64,000 nt of DNA from Phycicoccus sonneratiae (lineage in GTDB: Bacteria > Actinomycetota > Actinomycetes > Actinomycetales > Dermatophilaceae): the NCBI RefSeq assembly GCF_016887965.1, contig NZ_JAFDVD010000011.1, forward strand, positions 1 to 64,000, in the 5' to 3' direction. The number at the start of each line of letters is the position of its first letter. Positions within the stretch are counted from its first letter, which is position 1. The position numbers were made by a program, and so were the translations under genes. This document shows, piece after piece, positions 27,087-34,985 of this stretch. The notes beneath the pieces were generated by a model. The model made no database searches, was not told the origin of the DNA, and saw only the letters and a program-made list of their open reading frames with translations.

Positions 27087-29045
27087 GTGCGGCGCGGGCA
27101 CCCCGTCGCGTTCGCCGGGACGGTCTCGGCGGCCGGCCTCGTCGTGCTGGGCCTCGCCGGTGTCCTCCTCGGCCCCGGCGGGCGGCTCGACCCGCCGATC
27201 GCCCTCACCGTCTCGGCCGCGGTCGGCTTCGTCCCGGTGGGGGTCTTCCTCCTGCGGCACCGGCCCCGGAGCCGCACCGCCCGCCTCACCGCCCTGACCG
27301 GGCTGGCCGCCCTCGTCGGCCTCGTGGCGGTGGCCTGGTCCGGGACGACCGCCGGCGCGTGGCTCGTCCAGTGGTCGTGGTGGCCCCCGCTCGCCGTGGC
27401 CCCGGCCGTGCTCCTCACCTTCCCCGACGGCGCCGCGGGCCCGCGCGCACGGCGCGCGTCGCGGCTCCTCGTCGCCACGGGTGCAGCGTCCTCCGCGGTG
27501 CTCGCCGCCGCCGCGGCCCTCGCCCCGCGGACGCTGCTCACCGACAGCCGCGTGCCCCTCCCCGATCCGTGCCTCCCACTGCTCGTCGCCTTCGCCGCGC
27601 TGGGCGCCGTGTCCGCCCTCGCGCTGCCGGTCGCGCTCGTCGTGCTCCTGCGCCGAGCGCGGGCGCGGGAGGGTGCCGTCCGGGCCCAGATCCTCTGGCT
27701 GACGCCGGCCGCGGGCCTGCTCTGCGTGGGGCTCGTGCTCGACGCCCTCGACGTGCCCCTCGCGCTGACCCCCGCCGTGCTCGCCCTCCCGCTCGGCATC
27801 GGCGCCGCCATCCTCGAGCACCGGCTGGACGACCTCGACCAGGTGGTGCCGCGGGGCGCCGTACGGCTCACCCTCGCGGTCGCGGTCCTCGCCGCGTACG
27901 CCGCGACCCTCCTGCTGGTCGAGCGGGTCACCGGCTCGGTCGGCGTCGGGTCCGTCCTCGTCCTCGCGGTCGTCGCGGTCCTCCTCGACCCGGCCCGGCG
28001 GTGGCTGCAGCAGCGGGTCGAACGGCTGCTCTTCGGGCGCCGGGACGACCCCTACGAGGTGCTCACCGCGCTCGGCCGCCGGATGGCGACGGCCGCCGCC
28101 CCCGAGGAGATGCTCCGGGCCGGCGCGCAGGCCATCGTCGAGACCCTGCGGCTCCCCCGCGCGACGGTGGGGGTCGACGTCGACGGGCGCGACCTCGTCG
28201 TCGCCGACGTCGGGCGGGCCGACACCGACGCCGTCACCTTCCCGCTGCGCCGGGAGGGGCGGCGCGTCGGCGAGCTGACGGTGTGGACGCGCCGTCGCGG
28301 CGACGGCCTCGGCCCGGCCGAGCGCGACCTGCTCGCCGAGGTGGCGCGGCAGGCGGCCGAGGCCGCCGAGGCGCACCGGCTGACCCTCGCCCTGCGCGCG
28401 GCCCGGGAGCACCTCGTCCTCACCCGCGAGGAGGAGCGGCTGCGCCTGCGTCGCGACTTCCACGACGGCGTCGGGCCGATGATCGCCGGCGTGCGCATGC
28501 AGCTGCACGCCGCCCGGCCGCGGGTCGAGGGCCGCGAGGGCGCCGTCCTCGACGACGTCCTCGCCGACCTCGGGGACCTCGGGCGGTCGGTGCGCGAGAT
28601 CGTCGACGGCCTCCGGCCCGCCGCGCTCGACCTCGGCCTCGAGGCCGCCGTCCGCCGGGCGGCCGAGGCCGTGCTGGCCGGACGGGACGTCCGCGTCGAG
28701 GTGGCCGGACGGGTCGACGACCTGCCGCCGGCGGTCGAGGTCGCCGCCTACCGCATCCTCGCCGAGGCCCTGAACAACGTGGCCCGGCACAGCGGCGCGA
28801 CCCGCGTCGACGTCTGCCTCCTGAGGTCCGAGGACCTCCGGGTCTCGGTGCGGGACAACGGGTCGTGGCTCGACCCCGCGGCACGGACCGGGGTGGGGAC
28901 GACCTCGATGCGGGCCCGCGCCGAGGAGCTCGGGGGGCGGCTCGACGTGGTCGGTGGTCCGGAGGGGACGCACCTCGAGGCCGTCCTGCCGATCGGCCGA
29001 CCGGTCGGCGCGCCGGCGGAGGATCCCGGGACACTGTCCCGCTGA
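27087..29045 (+). CDS. NarL-type membrane histidine kinase
   Basis: A 652-residue kinase. The N-terminal half has about eight to ten TM segments (residues 7-300, no large extracytoplasmic loop), then a GAF-like region (about 330-440), HisKA_3 with H459 (RRDFHDGVGPMIAG) and HATPase_c (ILAEALNNVARHSGAT, RDNGSW, then GTTSMRARAEELGG). The sensing signal probably acts in or at the membrane. GTG at 27087, 4 bp after the upstream gene, gives the first TM near the start. Partner regulator: the NarL-type protein at 25649. Confidence 0.9.
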   Translation: MRRGHPVAFAGTVSAAGLVVLGLAGVLLGPGGRLDPPIALTVSAAVGFVPVGVFLLRHRPRSRTARLTALTGLAALVGLVAVAWSGTTAGAWLVQWSWWPPLAVAPAVLLTFPDGAAGPRARRASRLLVATGAASSAVLAAAAALAPRTLLTDSRVPLPDPCLPLLVAFAALGAVSALALPVALVVLLRRARAREGAVRAQILWLTPAAGLLCVGLVLDALDVPLALTPAVLALPLGIGAAILEHRLDDLDQVVPRGAVRLTLAVAVLAAYAATLLLVERVTGSVGVGSVLVLAVVAVLLDPARRWLQQRVERLLFGRRDDPYEVLTALGRRMATAAAPEEMLRAGAQAIVETLRLPRATVGVDVDGRDLVVADVGRADTDAVTFPLRREGRRVGELTVWTRRRGDGLGPAERDLLAEVARQAAEAAEAHRLTLALRAAREHLVLTREEERLRLRRDFHDGVGPMIAGVRMQLHAARPRVEGREGAVLDDVLADLGDLGRSVREIVDGLRPAALDLGLEAAVRRAAEAVLAGRDVRVEVAGRVDDLPPAVEVAAYRILAEALNNVARHSGATRVDVCLLRSEDLRVSVRDNGSWLDPAARTGVGTTSMRARAEELGGRLDVVGGPEGTHLEAVLPIGRPVGAPAEDPGTLSR

Positions 29046-29077
29046 GACCGGGACGCTGTCCGTGGCCGGCGGGACAC
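29028..29077. promoter_or_regulatory. three operator-like repeats spaced two helical turns
   Basis: GGGACACTGTCCC (29028-29040, perfect palindrome), CGGGACGCTGTCCG (29049-29062) and a half copy GGGACAC (29071-29077) begin at 21-22-bp intervals, so they lie on one face of the helix. The array overlaps the kinase 3' end and precedes the gene at 29162 by about 85 bp. A related half, GGACACTGAGG, lies at 26349-26359 before the unknown gene. A NarL-type regulator binding site is the natural reading. Confidence 0.55.
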
Positions 29078-29161
29078 GACCAGGCCGACGGTGGCGACGA
29101 GGCGATTCCGTCCTCACCAGACCGCCCCGGCCGTGACCGGGGCCGACCCGAAGGACCCGTC

Positions 29162-29764
29162 ATGATCCACCTCGACAGCTACGCCGGCCAGAACTGGACC
29201 ATCGTCCCCGTCACCACGCCCCCCAGGCTCCCCGTGACCGGGCCCACCGCGCCGTCCGGGCCGGTCGCCAACCTGCCCGACATCGACATCACCCCGGCGA
29301 CGGACGTCGGGGTGCCCTACCCGAGCAACCAGCTCTGGGCCCTGACCCTCACCGGGGTCGTGTTCTGCGACGTCCAGGGCACGAGCGAGAGCGCCTGGCG
29401 CTACGAGACCGTCTCGTTCACCCCCGACTACACCCCGGCCCTCGAGCGGGCCGCTGCGTGGATGGGGGCCGCCACGGGTGGGCGGACCTGGCTGTTCGAG
29501 CTCGAGCAGTGGGCTCCGCACGTCACGACGGCGACGAACTTCAACCGCAACGTGGCCAACAACTCCGGCCACGGCGTCGACGCCTGGCGTCCCGCCCCCT
29601 TCCGGACGGAGACCGACGCCTTCGGGGTGGAGCGGAGCCACCTCTTCGACGGGGTCCTCGCCGACGTCGTCGTCCGCGACACCGACGCGATCATCCACCG
29701 CCTCGCCTACCACGTGACCCTCGTGGGACGGCTGGCCCTGTGGACGCCGCCGCCCATCCCGTGA
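29162..29764 (+). CDS. unknown protein, probable regulon member
   Basis: A 200-residue soluble protein with no signal peptide, rich in Thr, Pro, Trp and predicted beta strands (WTIVPVTTPPRLPVTGPTAP, LWALTLTGVVFCDVQG, RYETVSFTPDYTP, then TNFNRNVANNSGHGVDAW). No family recognised. A good ribosome site (GAAGGA, 6 nt upstream) supports the ATG. It follows the NarL-type kinase with a row of operator-like repeats between, so it is a plausible direct target. A strong hairpin ends it. Confidence 0.7.
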   Translation: MIHLDSYAGQNWTIVPVTTPPRLPVTGPTAPSGPVANLPDIDITPATDVGVPYPSNQLWALTLTGVVFCDVQGTSESAWRYETVSFTPDYTPALERAAAWMGAATGGRTWLFELEQWAPHVTTATNFNRNVANNSGHGVDAWRPAPFRTETDAFGVERSHLFDGVLADVVVRDTDAIIHRLAYHVTLVGRLALWTPPPIP

Positions 29765-29777
29765 CGTCCGCTCGTGG

Positions 29778-29812
29778 CGCCGGCCCGGTCGAGGACCTCG
29801 GCCGGGCCGGCG
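29778..29812. terminator. strong bidirectional hairpin terminator
   Basis: CGCCGGCCCGG (29778-29788) pairs perfectly with CCGGGCCGGCG (29802-29812). The loop itself contains CGAG/CTCG, extending the stem to about 16 pairs. It lies between the convergent orphan gene and the L,D-transpeptidase gene and should serve both. Confidence 0.7.
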
Positions 29813-30673
29813 TCAGCGCACGAGGACGCGGCTGCCGATCGGCATGAGGCCGCGCGACCAGATCATGTTCATCGCCGAGTTGCTGACCCGCGCGCACCCG
29901 TGCGAGGCCGGGTAGGGCGGGATGCTCGGCGAGCCGTGCACGGCCCAGCCCCGGTAGAAGTACTTCGGCCGCCAGAGGACCCCGAGCTTGCTGTCGTCCT
30001 GGCCGTCGACCTGCCGCTGGACGGCGAACGAGCCGCGCGGCGTCGTCGCGATCGCCGGGTTGCCGGCCGAGGAGGTGTACTCCTCGCCGCTGCCGGTGGA
30101 GGTGTTGAGGACCATCGACACCCGACCACCCCGCACGACCATGAGCAGCTGCCGGTCGAGGTCGATCTCGATACCGTTGCCGGAGAGCTGGTTCCGCGGA
30201 CGGACACCGGCGGCGAGCGCCTTCTTGGTCTGCGGGCCGACCACCCCGTCGCGGGAGATGCCGGCCGCCTTCTGGAGCGCGAAGACCGCCTGCTGGGTGA
30301 GCGACCCGAAGCTGCCGTCGGGCTCGCCCAGCCAGTACCCGAGCCCGGACAAGCGCTTCTGCAGGGCGAGGACGTCCTTGCCGTGGTCGCCGTAGCGCAT
30401 CGTCGTCCGGGGCTTCGTGGGTGTCGGGGACGGGCTCGGCGTCGGCGTCGTCGAGGGGGACGGGGCCGGGGTGTCGGTGGGCGTGGGGGTCGCGGTCGGC
30501 GTCCACGACGGCGTCGGCGTGTCCGCCGTGGGGGTCGGCGACGCGGCCGTGGACGACGTGCTCGGGGCGGCGATGCCGGTCGGCGCGTCCGTCGCGGAGC
30601 AGCCGGAGACCACCGTCGCCGCGGCGAGCGCGAGGGCGGTGAGGACCGTGGTGCGGGCGTGCGGCGTGCTCAT
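29813..30673 (-). CDS. L,D-transpeptidase lipoprotein with peptidoglycan-binding domain
   Basis: A 286-residue lipoprotein: signal peptide with lipobox VVSGC (C25), a Thr/Pro/Ser-rich linker (about 30-88), a peptidoglycan-binding domain (about 92-155, YGDHGKDVLALQKRLSGLGYWLGEPDGSFGSLTQQAV), then the YkuD catalytic domain with HGSPSIP...ASHGCARVSN (H246, H258, C260, R262). It forms 3-3 cross-links or attaches proteins to peptidoglycan. Length and domain order are typical. Its own transcription start lies in the 93-bp gap after the CitE gene. Confidence 0.95.
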   Translation of the reverse strand: MSTPHARTTVLTALALAAATVVSGCSATDAPTGIAAPSTSSTAASPTPTADTPTPSWTPTATPTPTDTPAPSPSTTPTPSPSPTPTKPRTTMRYGDHGKDVLALQKRLSGLGYWLGEPDGSFGSLTQQAVFALQKAAGISRDGVVGPQTKKALAAGVRPRNQLSGNGIEIDLDRQLLMVVRGGRVSMVLNTSTGSGEEYTSSAGNPAIATTPRGSFAVQRQVDGQDDSKLGVLWRPKYFYRGWAVHGSPSIPPYPASHGCARVSNSAMNMIWSRGLMPIGSRVLVR

Positions 30674-30766
30674 CGCCTCACACGAGACGGCACGGAGGCC
30701 GGTCCGCGCAACCGACGCGCCCGCGCCGTGACCGCATCGTTGTGCGGACGCCTCCCGCGGTCGTCG

Positions 30767-31633
30767 TCAGGAGCGGGCGCGGACCGCCTCGTCGGTGGCC
30801 AGGACGCCCCGGGCCACCTCGACGTGGAGGTTCTCGACCATCCTCCCGTTGTAGGTGACGACACCGCTCCCGGCGCCGGCCTCCCAGGCCTCGAGCAGGC
30901 CCCGGGCGTCCTCGACCTCGGCCTCGCTCGGCGCGAACACCGTGTTGCACGGCTCGACCTGCCCCGGGTGGATGAGGGACTTGCCGTCGAAGCCGAGGTC
31001 GCGTCCCTGCCGGCACTCGTCCTCGAAGCCCGCGAGGTCCTTGACGTCGTTGTACACGCCGTCGAGCACCGCCACCCCGGCCTCGCGCGCCCCGAGGACG
31101 ACGAGCGCCAGCGACGTGAGCAGCGGGGCGCGGCCCGGCACGAACCGCGCCCGCAGCTCCTTGACGAGGTCGTTGGTGCCGAGGACGAGGACGGCGAGCC
31201 GGTCGGACGCCGCGGCGATGGCCCGGGCGTCGAGGACGGCACCCGGGGTCTCGACCATCGCCCAGAGCCGGGTGCGGTCCGGGGCGCCGAAGCGCTCCAT
31301 CGCGTCGACGAGCCGGTGGACCTCGTCGGCCGAGCCGACCTTGGGGACGACGATGCCGTCCGGGCCTGCGGCACAGGCGGCCTCGAGGTCGGCGTCGTGC
31401 CACTCGGTGCCGAGGCCGTTGACCCGGATGGTCACCTCGCGGTGGCCGTACTCCCCCGATGACGCTGCGGCACAGGCGTTCTCGCGCGCGCCGGGCTTGG
31501 CGTCGGGCGCGACGGCGTCCTCGAGGTCGAGGATGAGCCCGTCGACCGGGAGCGTCTTCGCCTTCGCGAGGGCTCGCTCGTTGCTGCTCGGCATGTAGAG
31601 GACCGAGCGGCGGGGGCGCAGGTCCTCGCTCAC
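30767..31633 (-). CDS. CitE-like CoA-ester lyase/thioesterase
   Basis: A 288-residue HpcH/HpaI aldolase-fold protein: RSVLYMPSSNERALAKAKTLPVDGLILDLEDAVAPDAK (metal-ligand Glu/Asp), VTIRVNGLGTEW, GIVVPKVGSADE, AMVETPGAVLDARAI and GFDGKSLIHPGQVEP. In the ethylmalonyl-CoA pathway the second homologue is malyl-CoA thioesterase (Mcl2); citrate-lyase beta or malyl-CoA lyase activity are alternatives. GTG start overlaps the stop of the upstream lyase gene by 4 nt. The two genes form an operon. Confidence 0.88.
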   Translation of the reverse strand: MSEDLRPRRSVLYMPSSNERALAKAKTLPVDGLILDLEDAVAPDAKPGARENACAAASSGEYGHREVTIRVNGLGTEWHDADLEAACAAGPDGIVVPKVGSADEVHRLVDAMERFGAPDRTRLWAMVETPGAVLDARAIAAASDRLAVLVLGTNDLVKELRARFVPGRAPLLTSLALVVLGAREAGVAVLDGVYNDVKDLAGFEDECRQGRDLGFDGKSLIHPGQVEPCNTVFAPSEAEVEDARGLLEAWEAGAGSGVVTYNGRMVENLHVEVARGVLATDEAVRARS

Positions 31634-32706
31634 GCGCCGGCCTCCCCGTTGCTGGGGGCGTAGAGCTCGGCGAGCTCGGGGTCGTTGGCGGACAACCGGT
31701 CCGCCAGCTCGAGGATGACGAGGCACTGCTTGAGGCTCGCGTCGTCCTCCATCTTCCCGTCGAGCATCACGGCGCCCGTTCCGTCGCCCATGGCCTCCTT
31801 GACGCGGCGGGCGTGCGCGACGTCCTCGGCGCTCGGGCTGAAGACCTTCTTCGCGATGGCGATCTGCACCGGGTGCAGGGTCCAGGTGCCGACGCAGCCG
31901 AGGAGGAAGGCGTTGCGGAACTGGTCCTCGCACGCGACGACGTCCTTGATGTCGCCGAACGGCCCGTAGTACGGGAAGACCCCGTGCATCGCGCAGGCGT
32001 CGACCATCCGCGCGATCGTGTAGTGCCAGAGGTCCTGCTGGAAGACGGCGCGGGCTCCCTCGACGTCGCCGTCGACGGGGTCCTGGCGCACGAGGTAGCC
32101 GGGGTGACCGCCCCCGACGCGCGTGGTCTTCATCCGGCGGTCGGCGGCGAGGTCGGCCGGGCCGAGGCTGATCCCCTGCATCCGGGGGCTGGCCCCCGCG
32201 ATGGCCTCGACGTTCGCGACGCCGCGGGCGGTCTCGAGGATGGCGTGGACGAGGATCGGGCGCTGCACACCGGCCTTCGCCTCGAGCTGGGCGAGCAGCC
32301 GGTCGACGTAGTGGATGTCCTCGGGGCCCTGGACCTTCGGGACCATGACGACGTCGAGCCGGTCGCCGATCTCGGTGACGAGCGTGGTCAGGTCGTCGAG
32401 CGCCCACGGGCTGTCGAGCGCGTTGACGCGCGTCCAGAGCTGGGTGTGCTCGCCGAGGTCGGTGGCCCGCGCGATGTCGACGAGCCCCTGCCGCGCGGCC
32501 TCCTTGTTCTCGGCCTTGACCGCGTCCTCGAGGTTGCCGAGGAGGACGTCGACCGTGCCGACCATGTCCGGGACCTTCGCGGCCATCTTCGGGTTGCTCG
32601 GGTCGAAGAAGTGGATCATCCGGCTCGGCCGGGCCGGCACCTCCCGGACCGGCGCCGGGGCCCCGACGGCGAGGGGGGCGAAGAAGTCCTTGGCGCTGCG
32701 CATCAT
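31630..32706 (-). CDS. CitE-like malyl-CoA/methylmalyl-CoA lyase
   Basis: A 358-residue CoA-ester lyase: MIHFFDPSNPKMAAKVPDMVGTVDVLLGNLEDAVKAENK, WTRVNALDSPWALDDL, VVMVPKVQGPEDIHYVDRLLA, ILETARGVANVEAIA, then GTWTLHPVQIAIAKKVFSPS. The longer N-terminus and LHPVQIAIAKKVF are those of malyl-CoA lyase-type proteins near meaA/ccr genes in actinobacteria. The ATGATG start at 32706/32703 has GGAAGG upstream. First gene of the two-gene lyase operon, divergent from the DUF1801 gene. Confidence 0.87.
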   Translation of the reverse strand: MMRSAKDFFAPLAVGAPAPVREVPARPSRMIHFFDPSNPKMAAKVPDMVGTVDVLLGNLEDAVKAENKEAARQGLVDIARATDLGEHTQLWTRVNALDSPWALDDLTTLVTEIGDRLDVVMVPKVQGPEDIHYVDRLLAQLEAKAGVQRPILVHAILETARGVANVEAIAGASPRMQGISLGPADLAADRRMKTTRVGGGHPGYLVRQDPVDGDVEGARAVFQQDLWHYTIARMVDACAMHGVFPYYGPFGDIKDVVACEDQFRNAFLLGCVGTWTLHPVQIAIAKKVFSPSAEDVAHARRVKEAMGDGTGAVMLDGKMEDDASLKQCLVILELADRLSANDPELAELYAPSNGEAGA

Positions 32707-32813
32707 CGAGCCTTCCGAGGCGGGTGCACGGTCGCGTCGGACGCTAGCAGCGGGTCCCGCCGCCCCCGCATGAGCCACGTCACGGTGTGACCCACGCCGC
32801 TAGCATCCGGCCC

Positions 32814-33266
32814 ATGGACAGCGCGGAGCAGGTCGAGGCGCACCTCGCGGGTCTGCCCGCCCCCCGGCAGGCCGACCTCCGGACGATCCACGAGCGGGTG
32901 CTCGCCGAGCACCCGGGCTGCCCGGTGTCGTTCACCGACGGGCGCGACGCCAGCGGGAAGGTCGTCACCAACCCGACCATCGGCTACGGCGAGCGCACCA
33001 TCACCCACGCGGACGGCTCGACGCGCGACTCCTTCCGGGTCGGCCTGACCGCGACCTCGAGGGGCATCTCCGTCTACGTCCTCGGCCTCGACGACGACAC
33101 GCACCTGGCCCGCACGTACGCCCCCTCGATCGGTCGCGCCGACGTCACCGGCTACTGCATCCGCTTCCGGCGGCTGGCCGTCGTCGACCTCGACGTGCTC
33201 CTCGCAGCGGTCCGCGACGGGATGACGGCCGGTGCCGGCGCCCCACCCCGCCGCCCCGGCCGTTGA
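32814..33266 (+). CDS. DUF1801-like protein
   Basis: A 150-residue soluble protein: SAEQVEAHLAGLPAPRQADLRTIHERVLAEHPGCPVSF followed by VVTNPTIGYGERTITHADGSTRD, a YjbR/DUF1801-type arrangement, and a C-terminal half ending FRRLAVVDLDVLLAAVRDGM. The function of this family is unsettled. ATG at 32814; ends 55 bp before the reductase-fold gene. Confidence 0.78.
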   Translation: MDSAEQVEAHLAGLPAPRQADLRTIHERVLAEHPGCPVSFTDGRDASGKVVTNPTIGYGERTITHADGSTRDSFRVGLTATSRGISVYVLGLDDDTHLARTYAPSIGRADVTGYCIRFRRLAVVDLDVLLAAVRDGMTAGAGAPPRRPGR

Positions 33267-33321
33267 CTCCCGACCCGGTGAGGTCGCAGGCTGTGCACCC
33301 ACGGGCGGAGGAAGGGGCACC

Positions 33322-33888
33322 ATGGGCAGGCTGATCTACGCGGCCAACGCCTCGCTCGACGGCTACCTCGAGGACGAGACCGGCGCCTTCGACTGGTCCG
33401 AGCCGGACGAGGCCGTGCACGCCTTCTGGAACGAGCACGAGCGCGGCGTCGGCACCTCGCTCTACGGCCGGCGCATGTACGAGACGATGCGCGTCTGGGC
33501 CGACGACGACTGGCTCGAGGGCGAGCCGCCGGTCGTCCGCGAGTACGCCGAGATCTGGCGGGCGGCGGACAAGGTCGTCTACTCCACCTCCCTGCCCGAG
33601 GTGACCACCCCGCGCACCACCCTCGAGCGGTCCTTCGACCCCGAGGCCGTGCGACGCCTCAAGGAGGCGTCCGACGCGGACCTGAGCATCGGGGGCGCGA
33701 CGATCGCCGTCGAGGCCTTCCGCCACGGGCTCGTCGACGAGTGCGTGCTGCTCCTGCACCCCGTCGCCGTCGGCGGCGGGAAGCCGGCCCTGCCCCACGG
33801 GGTGCGACTCGACCTCGAGCTGCTCGAGCAGACGCGCTTCGACAGCGGCGTCGTGCACCTGCGCCACGCGGTGCGGCACCGGACCTGA
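33322..33888 (+). CDS. dihydrofolate-reductase/RibD C-fold protein
   Basis: A 188-residue protein with the DfrA/RibD fold: GRLIYAANASLDGYLEDETGAFDW at the N-terminus, TSLYGRRMYETMRVWA, a SIGGATIAVEAFRHGLVDECVLLLHPVAVGGG nucleotide and substrate region. Such short members are general reductases of unknown substrate, not true folate enzymes. An excellent GGAGGAAGGGG ribosome site precedes the ATG at 33322. Convergent with the transporter gene, 6 bp apart. Confidence 0.87.
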   Translation: MGRLIYAANASLDGYLEDETGAFDWSEPDEAVHAFWNEHERGVGTSLYGRRMYETMRVWADDDWLEGEPPVVREYAEIWRAADKVVYSTSLPEVTTPRTTLERSFDPEAVRRLKEASDADLSIGGATIAVEAFRHGLVDECVLLLHPVAVGGGKPALPHGVRLDLELLEQTRFDSGVVHLRHAVRHRT

Positions 33889-33894
33889 GCCCGC

Positions 33895-34839
33895 TCAGGC
33901 GCTCGCCCGCAGGGCCTCCCGCGCGTCGTCGGGCACGGCCACGGCGGGCCGCCGGCTGCGCTGCTCGTGCCACGCGAGCCCGAGCACGGCGCCGAGGACG
34001 AGGACGAAGCCGCCCCACTGCGACGGGGTCGGCCGCGCGCCGAGGGCGACGATGCCGACGACGACGGCCGAGAGCGGGAAGGCCAGCTCGGCGAGCGTGG
34101 CCCGCGACGCCGGGGTGTGGCCGAGGGCGCGGTAGTAGAGCACGAGCGCGAGCAGGCCCGGCAGCAGGGCGAGCAGGAGGATCGGCACCACGGCGTCGGT
34201 GCCGACGGCGAGCGGGGTCGAGGTGAGGACCGCGGTGACGCCGAGGGTGAGGAACCCCAGCGCGAAGCGCAGCGCGGTGAGGTCGGCGAACCCCAGCTCG
34301 GCGCTCGCGGCCCGGCCGAGCACCGTGCCGGCCGCCCACAGGGCCGCAGCACCGAGGGCCAGCAGCGCGGCCTGCGCGCTCGTGACCCCGACCGAGGTGG
34401 GGTCGGGGAAGGCCAGCAGCCACGCGCCCACCACGGCGGGGACGACGAACCACAGGAAGCGCCGGCGGACCCGCTCCCCGAGCAGCAGCGCCGCGAGACC
34501 GACCGCGATGAGCGGCTGGAGCTTCTGCAGCACCTGGGGGGTGATGGGGTCGCCCAGCCGGAAGGCGGCGGTGAACATCACCGTCGCGAGCGCGGAGGAA
34601 CCGGCCCCGATGACGAGTACCGACAGCTTGGTCCGCACCGACGACGCCGCGACCCGCCGCAGCGCCGGCCCCAGCCACCACAGGGTCAGGACGGTGAGCA
34701 CGAGGTGCTCCCAGAAGACCACCGTCAGGCTGGGGTACTCACGCGCCAGCGGACCGCGCCAGAGCGAGGACAGCCCCCACAGCGTGGCGGCGAGCGCGAC
34801 GAGCCAGGTGCGGTCGGCGCCGGGACGGGTGGTGCTCAT
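33895..34839 (-). CDS. EamA/DMT-family transporter
   Basis: A 314-residue protein with about ten TM segments in two EamA repeats (about 15-140 and 160-300). Typical stretches are ALAATLWGLSSLWRGPLAREYPS, LGDPITPQVLQKLQPLIAVGLAALLLGERV and FADLTALRFALGFLTLG. Exporters of this family carry metabolites such as amino acids or nucleotides; the substrate is unknown. The ATG at 34839 follows GGAGGAC. Confidence 0.88.
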   Translation of the reverse strand: MSTTRPGADRTWLVALAATLWGLSSLWRGPLAREYPSLTVVFWEHLVLTVLTLWWLGPALRRVAASSVRTKLSVLVIGAGSSALATVMFTAAFRLGDPITPQVLQKLQPLIAVGLAALLLGERVRRRFLWFVVPAVVGAWLLAFPDPTSVGVTSAQAALLALGAAALWAAGTVLGRAASAELGFADLTALRFALGFLTLGVTAVLTSTPLAVGTDAVVPILLLALLPGLLALVLYYRALGHTPASRATLAELAFPLSAVVVGIVALGARPTPSQWGGFVLVLGAVLGLAWHEQRSRRPAVAVPDDAREALRASA

Positions 34840-34985
34840 GCGGGTCCTCCGGGACGGGTTGTCGCCCACCGGTTCCCGGGGGCCGGACGAGTCACCACCG
34901 TACGGCGGAGGGTGCGGCCGGAGCGCGGGTGGGCGAGCGAGAGCGCATCACCCACCCGCGCGTCCGGGGGTGCCTCGCGAGGCGG

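Noticed and set aside
24566-27931. Long minus-strand frame opposite the saccharopine dehydrogenase, regulator and kinase genes
   Set aside because: No domain, low-complexity composition, and it covers three well-supported genes on the other strand.
29162-29764. Phage tail or carbohydrate-binding protein as identity for the orphan protein
   Set aside because: Beta-rich composition alone suggested this; no phage genes surround it and no motif supports it.
34850-34866. ACGGGTTGTCGCCC near the EamA transporter start, similar to the DUF559 border motif
   Set aside because: Single, imperfect copy with no partner and no DUF559 gene nearby; chance in GC-rich DNA is sufficient.
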